NCBI GenBank assembly: GCA_900754525.1
Contig: CAAEDE010000058.1
Span: forward strand, 1 to 21,786
Direction: 5' to 3'
Origin: an uncultured Collinsella sp.
GTDB taxonomy: Bacteria; Actinomycetota; Coriobacteriia; Coriobacteriales; Coriobacteriaceae
DNA length: 21,786 nt
In this document: in pieces, positions 14,601 to 21,786 of the stretch
Position numbering within the stretch: the first letter of the stretch is position 1
How the letters are laid out: the number at the start of each line of letters is the position of its first letter
Notes under the pieces: generated by a model
Database searches by the model: none
Told to the model about the DNA's origin: nothing
Seen by the model: the letters and a program-made list of their open reading frames with translations, nothing else
Position numbers and translations under genes: made by a program

Positions 14601-15200
14601 ATGGCAGAGCCGCTTACCGCCGGAATCACCCGCGACCGCGCGTTCGAACTGCTCAATGAGCACAACAAGGACCCGTTCCATATCACCCATGGCGAGACGG
14701 TCGAGGGCACTATGCGCTACTTTGCGCGCGAGTTCGACCCCGAGAACGAGGAGTTTTGGGGCATCGTCGGTCTGCTGCACGACCTGGATTGGGAGGAGCA
14801 TGAGGACGACCCCATGAACCACACCATCTATGCTGCCGAGATTCTTGAGGGCGAAGGTGCGTCTCCCGAGCTCATTCGCGCCATCCAGACGCACACGTCG
14901 GACTTCAACACCTCGCTGCCCAAACCCGAGCTGCAGATGGAAAAGATCCTGTTTGCCTGCGATGAGCTCACCGGCCTGATCGGCGCCGCCGTCATCATGC
15001 GCCCGAGCAAGAGCGTTATGGACTTTACGACCAAGTCGCTCAAGAAGAAGTTCAAGGACAAGCGCTTTGCCGCCGGCTGCTCGCGCGACGTGATTTCGCA
15101 GGGCGCCGAGATGTTGGGCTGGGAGCTCCCCGAGCTCTTTGACCGCACCATCGCGGCCATGCAGTCCTTCGCCCCCGACCGCGATACTTTCCAGGCCTAA
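14601..15200 (+). CDS. HD-domain metal-dependent hydrolase
   Basis: A 199-residue HD-superfamily protein. The start at 14601 has AAGGAG 8 bp upstream. GLLHDLDWE supplies the metal-binding His-Asp pair (H60, D61). H30 before it, and H74 and H98 after it, are candidates for the remaining metal ligands. The domain fills most of the protein and no nucleotidyltransferase, PAS or GGDEF partner is attached. HD proteins of this size cleave phosphomonoesters or phosphodiesters, often of nucleotides. The substrate cannot be inferred: the protein lacks the GYP motif of cyclic-di-GMP phosphodiesterases and the RelA/SpoT architecture. The gene stands alone between two almost identical hairpins, so it may be a small exchangeable unit. 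Confidence 0.85.
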   Translation: MAEPLTAGITRDRAFELLNEHNKDPFHITHGETVEGTMRYFAREFDPENEEFWGIVGLLHDLDWEEHEDDPMNHTIYAAEILEGEGASPELIRAIQTHTSDFNTSLPKPELQMEKILFACDELTGLIGAAVIMRPSKSVMDFTTKSLKKKFKDKRFAAGCSRDVISQGAEMLGWELPELFDRTIAAMQSFAPDRDTFQA

Positions 15201-15215
15201 CCACCCACGCCACCT

Positions 15216-15258
15216 AAAACCACCACAAAGGGGACAGGCACCTTTGTGGTGGTTTTCG
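15216..15258. terminator. Hairpin terminator between the HD hydrolase and proA, GTCCCC-type
   Basis: A perfect 16-bp stem (15216-15231 with 15241-15256) encloses GGACAGGCA. It starts 16 bp after the HD gene stop and ends 15 bp before the proA stop, so it can end both converging transcripts. Confidence 0.85.
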
Positions 15259-15270
15259 TTTACGAGGGGT

Positions 15271-16557
15271 TTAGGGGCGGACCTGGCCGGTGCCGCGGAG
15301 CTTGTATTTGTAGGTGGAGAGGGCCTCGGCGGCAAAGGGGCCGCGGGCATGGAGCTTTTGGGTCGAGATGCCGATCTCGGCGCCCAGGCCAAACTCGCCG
15401 CCGTCGGTAAAGCGCGTGCTGGCGTTGGCATATACGGCCGAGGCATCGACCGCATCCAGGAAGCGCTCGCAAGCATCCGTGTCCTCGGCAACGATGGCCT
15501 CGGAGTGCATCGTGCCGTAGCGGTTGATGTGTGCGATGGCCTCGTCCTCGTTTGCCACGACCTTCACGCTCATCTCGAGCGCCAGGTACTCGCGACCCCA
15601 GTCCTCCTCAGTCGCGGCGACGTAGTCATCGCCCTCTACAAAGCCGGCGTCGGCGCACGCGGCGCACGTGACCTCGTCGCCGTGAATGAGCACACCGTGG
15701 TCGTGCAGCACGGCAACGACCGCGGGCAAAAACGCATCGGCCACAGCACGGTCGACCAGCAGCGACTCGGCGGCATTGCACACGCCTACGCGCTGGGTTT
15801 TGGCATTAACGATAATGTTGAGCGCCTTATCAAAGTCGGCGGATTCATGCACGTAGATGTGGCAGTTGCCCGTGCCCGTCTCGATCACCGGCACAAGCGA
15901 CTCGCGCACGCAGCGCTGGATCAGGCCTGCACCGCCGCGCGGAATGAGTACGTCGACAATACCGCGGAGCTTCATGAGCTCGCCAGTGGCCTCGCGGTCG
16001 GTGGACTCGATCATCGACACGGCCTCGCGCGGGAAGCCCTTGGCCTCGAGCGCATCGGCCAGCAGCTCGGCGATCATGGCACACGAGTGATAGGCCAGCG
16101 AGCCGCCGCGCAGAATGCAGGCGTTGCCGGTGCGGATGCAGATGCCCGCGGCGTCGGCCGTCACGTTGGGGCGCGCCTCGTAGACCATGGCGACCAGGCC
16201 CAACGGCACACTCACGCGGGTCAGGTCCACGCCGCTTGCAAGCACGCGGTGGTCGAGCACGCGGCCCACGGGGTCGGGCAGCTCGGCGAGCTTTTCCAGG
16301 CCGGCGGCCATGCCCTCGACGCGCTCGGACGTCAGCAGCAGACGATCGAGCAGTCCGGCCGAGGTACCCGCATCGCGCGCGGCGGACATATCGAGCTCGT
16401 TGGCGGCGACGATGGAGTCGACACCGTTGCGCAGTGCTGCGGCCATGGCGCGCACGGCCTCCTGGCGCTGTTCATCGCTCGCCGTGGCAAGCGAGGCCGA
16501 CGCTGCCTTGGCGGCAACGGCAAGATCGTGGACATACGTGGCTATATCGACCGACAT
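15271..16557 (-). CDS. proA: Gamma-glutamyl phosphate reductase (glutamate-5-semialdehyde dehydrogenase)
   Basis: A 428-residue enzyme of the aldehyde dehydrogenase fold that reduces L-glutamyl 5-phosphate with NADPH to glutamate-5-semialdehyde, the second step of proline synthesis. The start at 16557 has GGAGAAAGG upstream. VSVPLGLVAMVYEARPN and RTGNACILRGG are typical ProA motifs in the NADP-binding half. QRVGVCNAAESLL holds the catalytic cysteine (C260), and the C-terminal EIGISTQKLHARGP is a strong ProA signature. Length is normal and no residue is missing. proA usually adjoins proB in one operon. Here the two are on the same strand but about 1.6 kb apart, with proB upstream and an oppositely oriented S33 peptidase gene between them, so proA must have its own promoter in 16558-16669. 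Confidence 0.97.
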   Translation of the reverse strand: MSVDIATYVHDLAVAAKAASASLATASDEQRQEAVRAMAAALRNGVDSIVAANELDMSAARDAGTSAGLLDRLLLTSERVEGMAAGLEKLAELPDPVGRVLDHRVLASGVDLTRVSVPLGLVAMVYEARPNVTADAAGICIRTGNACILRGGSLAYHSCAMIAELLADALEAKGFPREAVSMIESTDREATGELMKLRGIVDVLIPRGGAGLIQRCVRESLVPVIETGTGNCHIYVHESADFDKALNIIVNAKTQRVGVCNAAESLLVDRAVADAFLPAVVAVLHDHGVLIHGDEVTCAACADAGFVEGDDYVAATEEDWGREYLALEMSVKVVANEDEAIAHINRYGTMHSEAIVAEDTDACERFLDAVDASAVYANASTRFTDGGEFGLGAEIGISTQKLHARGPFAAEALSTYKYKLRGTGQVRP

Positions 16558-16600
16558 GGGCGGCCCTTTCTCCTAGAAGTTTGCAACCATGGTAGCCGAT

Positions 16601-16631
16601 TTGCACATGGCCTCGCCCGCGGCGGTAGAAT
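16601..16631 (+). promoter_or_regulatory. Possible promoter of the S33 peptidase gene
   Basis: TTGCAC (16601-16606) and TAGAAT (16626-16631) are separated by a long 19-bp spacer in the short divergent region shared with proA. The -10 box matches five of six positions. Confidence 0.35.
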
Positions 16632-16669
16632 TGGTCAACCCGAAACACCGCAACGAACGGAAGACTCAC

Positions 16670-18088
16670 ATGGCCCTCATCACTTCGTACCACGTCCCCG
16701 GCCTTTACGTCGAGGACCACAGCATCGACGTCCCCCTTGACTGGCGCGGCCTGGAGCCGATGCTCCTGGCCGTCGGCAGCACCATGCGCCGCGGCGCTAT
16801 GCCGGCACCAATCGCCGGCGCGCCCGAGAGCATCAAGCTCTTCTACCGCGTGGCTTGCGCGCCTGACCGCATCAACGACGATCTGCCGCTGCTCCTGTTT
16901 TTGCAGGGCGGCCCCGGCGGCGAGAGCCCGCGTCCGCTGTCGCCCACAAGCGACGGCTGGATCGAGGAGGCCGTCAAGCACTTCCGCGTGGTCCTTCCCG
17001 ACCAGCGCGGCACCGGACGCAGTAGCTGCGTGGACGGACGCACGATCAAGGCACAGGGTGATCGCGCAACGGCCGCCGGTGCCGACACAGCACGCTCGCA
17101 GGCGGATTTCCTCAAGCGCCATCTTGCCAGCTCCATCGTGCGCGATTTTGAGTACCTGCGCCTAGTGGGCTTTGGCGGCAAGCCGTGGGTCACGCTCGGC
17201 CAGAGCTACGGCGGTTTTTTGACGCTGAGCTACCTGTCGCTCTTCCCCGAGGGCGTGGCGGCGAGCTTCACCTGCGGCGGAATCCCCCACGTGCCGGCGA
17301 GCGCAAGCGAGGTCTACGCGCACACCTTCCCGCGCATGGCCGCCAAGACGCAGCAGTATTATGACCGCTACCCCGCTGACGTCGAGCGCGTGGCCGCCCT
17401 GGCCGATGCGCTCGAGGCTCAGAAGCACGTGCTGCCCGACGGCTCGCCGATGACGGTCGAGCGCCTACAGCTCATGGGCAGCGACTTTGGCATGAAGCCG
17501 AGCTTTGAGCGCATGCATTGGATTATCGATCACGCTTTTGTTGACGGCGACGGCACGCTGACCTGCGGCGCCTCGGTATCTGACAGCTTTTTGATGCGCG
17601 CCTTCGAGCGCACCAACACGCGTACAAACCCGCTGTACTGGACACTGCAGGAGTTCATCTACGCCGACGGCGACACCATGCCCATTCGCTGGGCCGCGGC
17701 AGAGGAGAAGGCCCATCGCGCCGAGTTCGACACGCTCGCGCGCCCGCTCATGTTTACCGGCGAGGCCATGTTCCCGTGGATGTTTGAGCAGATGCCCGAG
17801 CTCAAGCCCTTCAAGCCCGCCATGGACCTGCTGATGGAAGACACCAGCTGGGACAAGATTTACGACCCGCAGCGCCTGGCCTGCAACGAGGTGCCGCTCC
17901 AGGCCGCGGTGTACTTCGATGACATGTACGTGGACTCGGGCATGCAGCTCGACACGCTCGACCGCGTGGGCAACTCGCACGCCTGGGTGACCAACGAGTT
18001 CGAGCACGACGGCCTGCACGGCAGCGTGGTATTCAAGCACCTCTTCGACGAGGCCCTCAACCGCGGAGACCTACGCCAGATCTTCTAG
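16670..18088 (+). CDS. Alpha/beta hydrolase of peptidase family S33, prolyl-aminopeptidase-like
   Basis: A 472-residue cytosolic serine hydrolase; no signal peptide is seen. The start at 16670 is preferred over 16589 because ACGGAAG precedes it and the family similarity starts there. The oxyanion region reads LQGGPGGESPRP (79-90), the HGGPG-type motif of proline iminopeptidases with Gln in place of His. DQRGTGRSS (111-119) is a second family hallmark. GQSYGG (177-182) holds the nucleophile S179, and a C-terminal EHDGLH (445-450) holds the likely catalytic histidine. Such enzymes release N-terminal proline from peptides. The length fits the larger tricorn-factor-like branch. Position between proA and proB supports a link to proline supply. 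Substrate preference is inferred from family only. Confidence 0.87.
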   Translation: MALITSYHVPGLYVEDHSIDVPLDWRGLEPMLLAVGSTMRRGAMPAPIAGAPESIKLFYRVACAPDRINDDLPLLLFLQGGPGGESPRPLSPTSDGWIEEAVKHFRVVLPDQRGTGRSSCVDGRTIKAQGDRATAAGADTARSQADFLKRHLASSIVRDFEYLRLVGFGGKPWVTLGQSYGGFLTLSYLSLFPEGVAASFTCGGIPHVPASASEVYAHTFPRMAAKTQQYYDRYPADVERVAALADALEAQKHVLPDGSPMTVERLQLMGSDFGMKPSFERMHWIIDHAFVDGDGTLTCGASVSDSFLMRAFERTNTRTNPLYWTLQEFIYADGDTMPIRWAAAEEKAHRAEFDTLARPLMFTGEAMFPWMFEQMPELKPFKPAMDLLMEDTSWDKIYDPQRLACNEVPLQAAVYFDDMYVDSGMQLDTLDRVGNSHAWVTNEFEHDGLHGSVVFKHLFDEALNRGDLRQIF

Positions 18089-18097
18089 CAAAGGAGT

Positions 18098-18142
18098 GTC
18101 CCCACCTGCCGGCACAAAGGGAACGTCCCCAGGTGCCGGCAC
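18098..18142 (+). repeat. Tandem GTCCCC-containing repeat after the peptidase gene
   Basis: GTCCCCACCTGCCGGCAC (18098-18115) and GTCCCCAGGTGCCGGCAC (18125-18142) are 18-nt direct repeats that differ at two positions, 27 bp apart. Each contains the palindrome TGCCGGCA, and ACCT/AGGT allow the two units to pair. They lie between the peptidase stop and its terminator. Confidence 0.75.
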
Positions 18143-18145
18143 GAG

Positions 18146-18190
18146 AAAGACAGCGCTGCGGGAAACGATCCGCAGCGCTGTCTTTCTTTA
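18146..18190. terminator. Bidirectional terminator between the S33 peptidase and proB
   Basis: A perfect 16-bp stem (18146-18161 with 18170-18185) is followed on the plus strand by CTTTAT. The proB stop codon (18188-18190) touches its right edge. On the minus strand the T tract is short (TTTCTC). Confidence 0.9.
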
Positions 18191-19315
18191 TGCAAATACG
18201 ATCAAGTTATCCCTGTGTATCGCCGGCTTCTCGGCCAGGTCTGCCAGCAGGCGGTTGCTGGCGATCTGGTCCTGGCGGCGTCCGGCGGCGAGCTCCAACA
18301 CATCCGAATCGGCCTCGGCGATACCGCGGGCGACAACCATGCCGCTCGGGTCGCACACGTCGAGCACATCGCCCTCGACAAACTGACCATCGACCTCGCG
18401 AATACCCACCGCAAGCAGGGAAGAACCACGGCTGATCAGCGCCTTCGCAGCACCATCATCGACCGTCACCGAGCCATGCGCCTTGTCGCCCAGTGCGATC
18501 CACAGCTTGCGGGGTGCGATGTCCAGACGCTCCGCCGGCGGATCGAACAGCGTGCCCACGCTCTCGCCGCGGGCGAGGCGCACGAGCGCATCGGGCTCCT
18601 CGCCCGAGCAAATCACGCTCTGAATGCCCGCCGTCATCAGAATGCGGCTCGCGCGGATCTTGGTAATCATGCCGCCCGTGCCCACCGATGTGGAAGAATC
18701 ACCCGCCGAGGCGATAATCTTGGCATCGATCTTATGCACGACCGGGACGAACTCGGCCGTGGGGTCCTCATGCGGATTGGCAGTATAGAGACCATCGATG
18801 TCCGAGAGCGTCACGCACAGATCGGCAGAAACCAGGCAGCTCACAAGCGCCGCCAGTGTGTCGTTGTCGCCAAACTTGATCTCGTCGACGGTGACGGTAT
18901 CGTTCTCGTTGACGACCGGCACCACGCCCAGCTCCACGAGGCGCAGCAGGGCGTCGCGCGCGTGCAGGTAAGACGTGCGGCGGGCCGTATCGTGGCGCGT
19001 GAGCAGCACGAGCGAGGTGAGCAGGTCGCGCGCATGGAACTCCTCGTCGTAGGCCGACGAGATGATGCACTGACCAGCCGAGGCGCAAGCCTGCAGGCTC
19101 GGCAGGTCGCCGACCGGCTTGCGGTCGAAGCCCAGCACGGGATAGCCGCAGGCGATAGCGCCCGAGCTCACCACGACTAGACGCCAGCCGAGCTTGCGCA
19201 GGGCTGCGGCCTGATCGGCAAGCCCGCCGATAAAGGAGCGGTTGACCTTGCCATCGGCGCCCACAACCGTGGACGAACCGATCTTTACCACCATCGTTTT
19301 ATAAGAAGTCGTCAT
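18188..19315 (-). CDS. proB: Glutamate 5-kinase
   Basis: A 375-residue amino acid kinase that phosphorylates L-glutamate to glutamyl 5-phosphate, the first and usually proline-inhibited step of proline synthesis. VVKIGSST (9-16) is the N-terminal phosphate loop, VVVSSGAIACG (47-57) the second glycine-rich motif, NENDTV (137-142) and FGDND (148-152) glutamate-site motifs, and SDIDGLY (171-177) and GTGGM (212-216) the nucleotide-binding motifs. Residues about 278-365 form a C-terminal PUA domain, as in E. coli ProB. The start at 19315 gives the right length, but the ribosome binding site is poor. A TTGGTT-18 bp-TATAAA pair overlaps the first codons, so a later start at codon 8 cannot be excluded, though it would trim the first strand. 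The gene lies 79 bp downstream of pncB, probably partly cotranscribed. Confidence 0.96.
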   Translation of the reverse strand: MTTSYKTMVVKIGSSTVVGADGKVNRSFIGGLADQAAALRKLGWRLVVVSSGAIACGYPVLGFDRKPVGDLPSLQACASAGQCIISSAYDEEFHARDLLTSLVLLTRHDTARRTSYLHARDALLRLVELGVVPVVNENDTVTVDEIKFGDNDTLAALVSCLVSADLCVTLSDIDGLYTANPHEDPTAEFVPVVHKIDAKIIASAGDSSTSVGTGGMITKIRASRILMTAGIQSVICSGEEPDALVRLARGESVGTLFDPPAERLDIAPRKLWIALGDKAHGSVTVDDGAAKALISRGSSLLAVGIREVDGQFVEGDVLDVCDPSGMVVARGIAEADSDVLELAAGRRQDQIASNRLLADLAEKPAIHRDNLIVFA

Positions 19316-19394
19316 ACGTCAAACCAATCAACTGTTCAGCGAACGGCCGAGCTGGCGGCCAAGGGAGCGTGACTCGCCCCTACCGCCCAAGGAA

Positions 19395-20900
19395 TTAATG
19401 AGCCCAGGGGAAAGCCGAGGCCGCGGCCATATTCTTGCGCACGAGCTCGTCGCGCACCTGAGCCAGGCCCTGCTCCATGCCCACCACATAGGTCTGCGGG
19501 TACAGGAAGCGCTTGAAAGCTGCGTCCAGATGATCGAGCGCCCAAACACAGCGCTCGCGCGCGTCCTGGATGCTCTCACGCGGAGCCACCGCACTGCCGT
19601 CGCGCACGATCGGCACCAGCAGCTCACGATACTCAAGTTCGGACACGTCGGTCACCAGGGCGGCATCATTCACGGCCACGAGGGTATTGCCACGCGCGGC
19701 GCCCTCCCCCGACAGATGATCCTCGTCATAGATCATGTCGCAGATCGGGCCGCCAAAGCCGTCGTAATAGCGGCGCACGCGCTGCACGCCCGGGATCGTG
19801 CGCTTGTAGGGCTGCTCGGAGAGCTTAACCACCGGCGTCCACGGGTCCGCCTCGCTCGCACGGCGGGCAGAAAGCTTATACACACCGCCCAGCGCCGGCT
19901 GGTCGTAGCAGGTCGCGAGCTTGGTACCCACGCCAAAGCTATCGATGGGCGCGCCCTGGTCGAGCAGCGACTGAATCGTGTACTCGTCCAGATCGTTGGA
20001 AACCGAGATCCCCACATAGGGCAGGCCCTCGGCATCAAAACGGCCGCGGACATACTTGGAGAGCTTGGCGAGGTCGCCCGAGTCGATGCGGATAGCCGAC
20101 AGACGCTCGCCCACCGCCTCCATCTCTTTGGCAACCGTAATGGCATGCTCGCAGCCCTCGCGCACATCGTAGGTGTCGATGAGCAGCGTACAGTTCTTGG
20201 GGCTCGACTTGGCAAAGGCGCGGAAGGCCTCGAGCTCGGAATCGAAGCTCATCACCCAGCTGTGCGCATGCGTGCCAAAGACGGGAATACCGTAGCGGCG
20301 CCCGGCGAGCACATTGGACGTAGAGGAACAGCCGGCAACGTAGCTCGCGCGGGCGACGGCCAAGCCGCCATCGGGACCCTGGGCGCGGCGCAGGCCAAAC
20401 TCGGCCACGGGACGGCCGTCCGCCGCCAGCACCACGCGCGCCGTCTTGGTGGCGACAAGCGTCTGGAAGCCGACGATGTTGAGCAGCGCCGTCTCGAGCA
20501 GCTGGCACTCCAGCGCGGGGCCGGTGACGCGCACCATGGGCTCGCGCGGAAAGACGAGCTCGCCCTCGGGCACGGCGTCAATGTTCACATGCGCGCGGAA
20601 GTTACGCAGGTAATCGAGGAATGCGGGTTTAAACATCGCGCCGCCGGCTGGGGCCTGGAGCGAGGCGAGGTAGTCGATGTCCTCGGGCGTAAAGCGCAGG
20701 TTCTCGACCAGCTCGGGCAGCTCGGCGGTACCGCACATGACGGCGTAGGCGCTACCAAAGGGGTGGTCGCGGTAAAACGCGGTAAAACAACCCTGCTCAT
20801 TGGCCTTGCCGCTCTCCCACAGGCCCTGGGCCATAGTGAGCTCGTACAGATCGGTGAGCATTGCAATGTCGGTGGGATGCGAGATGTCGGTCAAAGCCAT
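19395..20900 (-). CDS. pncB: Nicotinate phosphoribosyltransferase
   Basis: A 501-residue enzyme that joins nicotinate and PRPP to give nicotinate mononucleotide, the entry step of the Preiss-Handler NAD salvage route. The start at 20900 has AAAGGTCG upstream. MLTDLYELTMAQG (14-26) is the family's N-terminal signature, and GTHAHSWVMSF (209-219) contains the histidine that is phosphorylated in the ATP-dependent cycle (H213 by position). IDTYDVREG (241-249), RIDSGDLAKL and SFGVGTKLATCYDQPALGGVYKL complete the phosphoribosyltransferase barrel. Length is normal for the bacterial long form. There is no obvious terminator before proB, so pncB-proB may form one transcript. No other NAD gene is adjacent. 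Confidence 0.95.
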   Translation of the reverse strand: MALTDISHPTDIAMLTDLYELTMAQGLWESGKANEQGCFTAFYRDHPFGSAYAVMCGTAELPELVENLRFTPEDIDYLASLQAPAGGAMFKPAFLDYLRNFRAHVNIDAVPEGELVFPREPMVRVTGPALECQLLETALLNIVGFQTLVATKTARVVLAADGRPVAEFGLRRAQGPDGGLAVARASYVAGCSSTSNVLAGRRYGIPVFGTHAHSWVMSFDSELEAFRAFAKSSPKNCTLLIDTYDVREGCEHAITVAKEMEAVGERLSAIRIDSGDLAKLSKYVRGRFDAEGLPYVGISVSNDLDEYTIQSLLDQGAPIDSFGVGTKLATCYDQPALGGVYKLSARRASEADPWTPVVKLSEQPYKRTIPGVQRVRRYYDGFGGPICDMIYDEDHLSGEGAARGNTLVAVNDAALVTDVSELEYRELLVPIVRDGSAVAPRESIQDARERCVWALDHLDAAFKRFLYPQTYVVGMEQGLAQVRDELVRKNMAAASAFPWAH

Positions 20901-20984
20901 GGGGCGACCTTTCGGATGTGTGGTACAGAATTTGAGGGTTAGACGAGAGCATAGGATGCGGACATGACGCCCGATGCAAATCGG

Positions 20985-21485
20985 TTAGAGCAGGCCCATG
21001 CTGGTCAGGATCGTGTAGCCCATAAAGATGACAAACGCGATGAGAGCAAGGACAATGATGATTTTTTGAGCCGGCGCCATGCCGGGGATCTCGTTCTCGC
21101 CCGTAGGTTCCTTGGAGGTAACCATGCGCTGGGCAAAGGTCATCTCGTCACGGCTCGGCTTGGGCTCGACGGACTTGGGACGAGCGGCCTTTTTAGGCTG
21201 AGGTTTGGGCGCGGCAGGCGCAGGCTTCGCGGCGGCGGGCCTGGGCGCGGGCGCGGGCTTGGGTGCGGGCACGGGCTTGCGCTCGGATGCGGCGTTCGCA
21301 GCGGCCTTCTCGGCCTTCGCGCGCTCGGCGCGCAGGGCGGCCAGCTCCTTGCGCTCGCGGCGCGCCTCTTCCTGGGCCTCGCGGCGGGCCTCTTCCTGGG
21401 CCTCGCGGCGGGCCTTCTCAGCGCGGAGCTCTTCCAACTCGGCGCGCTCCTCGGCAGACAGTGGTTGGGACTCAAGCTCGGCCAT
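20985..21485 (-). CDS. Coiled-coil, Pro/Ala-linker protein with a C-terminal membrane anchor, unknown function
   Basis: A 166-residue protein with three parts. Residues 1-65 are a highly charged helix rich in Glu, Arg and Ala, likely a coiled coil, containing the tandem octapeptide EEARREAQ. Residues 66-110 are a Pro/Ala/Lys linker (KPAPAPRPAAAKPAPAAPKP). Residues about 140-166 include one hydrophobic segment (IIIVLALIAFVIFMGYTIL) ending four residues before the stop, so it is a tail-anchored membrane protein. The start at 21485 has AAAGGG upstream; the ATG at 21521 lies inside the preceding tRNA terminator and is rejected. Low complexity prevents a family call. It sits just downstream of tRNA-Ala and 84 bp upstream of pncB. 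A role at the membrane as a tether or spacer is a guess. Confidence 0.75.
   Translation of the reverse strand: MAELESQPLSAEERAELEELRAEKARREAQEEARREAQEEARRERKELAALRAERAKAEKAAANAASERKPVPAPKPAPAPRPAAAKPAPAAPKPQPKKAARPKSVEPKPSRDEMTFAQRMVTSKEPTGENEIPGMAPAQKIIIVLALIAFVIFMGYTILTSMGLL
21364..21411 (-). repeat. Two perfect 24-bp tandem repeats inside the coiled-coil gene
   Basis: Bases 21364-21387 and 21388-21411 are identical and in frame, encoding two consecutive eight-residue units. Slippage would add or remove heptad-like segments without breaking the frame. Confidence 0.9.
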
Positions 21486-21503
21486 GGTATAGCCCTTTCT
21501 TTT

Positions 21504-21536
21504 AAAAAAAGCCGCCGACACAATGTCAGCGGCTTA
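21504..21536 (-). terminator. Rho-independent terminator of tRNA-Ala
   Basis: On the minus strand AAGCCGCTGACA pairs with TGTCGGCGGCTT (two mismatched or wobble positions) around TTG and runs into seven T residues. It separates the tRNA from the coiled-coil gene, 14 bp past the tRNA end. Confidence 0.9.
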
Positions 21537-21549
21537 TCAAATCCAAGGG

Positions 21550-21622
21550 TGGAGACGAAGGGAGTCGAACCCTCGGCCTCTGCCATGCGACGGCAGCGCT
21601 CTCCCAACTGAGCTACGTCCCC
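21550..21622 (-). tRNA. tRNA-Ala (anticodon CGC)
   Basis: The minus strand folds with acceptor GGGGACG/CGTCTCC including the G3-U70 pair that identifies alanine tRNAs, D arm AGCTCAGTTGGGAGAGC, anticodon stem CTGCC/GGCAG around GTCGCAT (anticodon CGC), T arm GAGGG-TTCGACT-CCCTT and discriminator A. The next bases are CCC, so CCA is not encoded, unlike the His and Lys genes in this window. Confidence 0.95.
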
Positions 21623-21635
21623 AGGACAAGTTGAT

Positions 21636-21663
21636 ATTTTACCTACGGCTCGCCAACTGTCAA
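21636..21663 (-). promoter_or_regulatory. Strong promoter of tRNA-Ala
   Basis: On the minus strand a perfect TTGACA (21658-21663), a 16-bp spacer and TAAAAT (21636-21641) lie 13 bp upstream of the tRNA. Confidence 0.8.
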
Positions 21664-21729
21664 CGCCCAATACCCAGTCTTTTTGGGACGGGGCTGTTTT
21701 GCCTTGATTATCGACTTTATCCGAACACC

Positions 21730-21767
21730 TCCCACATTCATCCGCACATGTGCGGATGAATGTGGGA
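21730..21767. repeat. Perfect 38-bp loopless palindrome
   Basis: The sequence is self-complementary over 19 bp on each side of a centre between 21748 and 21749 (centre CCGCACATGTGCGG, outer ends TCCCACATTC and its complement). No T run follows on either strand, so it is not a usual terminator. It lies upstream of the tRNA-Ala promoter, near the window edge. Confidence 0.9.
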
Positions 21768-21786
21768 ACCCGATACCCTGAGGGCC

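Noticed and set aside
15139..16740. Long plus-strand frame opposite proA, with similar ones opposite proB and pncB
   Set aside because: These run antisense through complete, well-recognised enzymes and overlap terminators and divergent promoters.
20901..20984. pncB promoter with TATGCT as -10
   Set aside because: The only -35-like TTGCAT is 20 bp away, too far for a confident call.

Overview
The window is high-GC DNA that looks like a chromosomal segment of a Coriobacteriia-type actinobacterium, most likely Collinsella or a close relative. The assignment is an inference from gene content and style: a Rho factor with a very long basic/acidic N-terminal extension, a CarD-family regulator, G/C-ending codons, and short operons ending in strong hairpin terminators. 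No marker gene here proves the genus.

Layout. 1-428: 3' end of an unrecognised gene, with a terminator. 685-2211: flavoprotein of the fumarate reductase / L-aspartate oxidase superfamily. 2373-3232: dinD broken by a one-base frameshift. 3251-3788: tRNA cluster on the minus strand (His, Lys, Lys) plus a decayed third tRNA-Lys 3' end with its own terminator, in a 177-bp-offset direct repeat. 3954-6165: class I aminotransferase and ROK-family sugar kinase (plus strand). 6280-8137: VanZ-like protein and a 466-residue membrane-anchored protein of unknown function (minus strand, one operon). 8451-11024: rho (minus strand). 11025-11811: a 787-bp non-coding gap holding the rho promoter, the argS terminator and two copies of an unusual inverted-repeat element. 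11812-13665: argS (minus strand). 14008-15200: CarD-family regulator and HD-domain hydrolase (plus strand), each followed by an almost identical hairpin. 15271-19315: proA (minus), an S33 prolyl-aminopeptidase-like hydrolase (plus) and proB (minus). 19395-20900: pncB (minus). 20985-21485: coiled-coil protein with a C-terminal membrane anchor (minus). 21550-21622: tRNA-Ala (minus) with a strong promoter. 21730-21767: a perfect 38-bp palindrome.

Functional themes are housekeeping: translation (argS, four tRNA genes), transcription (rho, CarD family), proline synthesis and peptide-proline release (proA, proB, S33 peptidase), NAD salvage (pncB) and sugar phosphorylation. No defence system, CRISPR array, prophage or insertion sequence is evident. 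The most unusual material is non-coding. In the rho-argS gap, two elements share a core of about 50 bp but have different outer arms, and in each copy the arms are complementary to each other. Other points are the tRNA-Lys remnant repeat, the GTCCCC-containing hairpins, and the loopless palindrome at the right edge.
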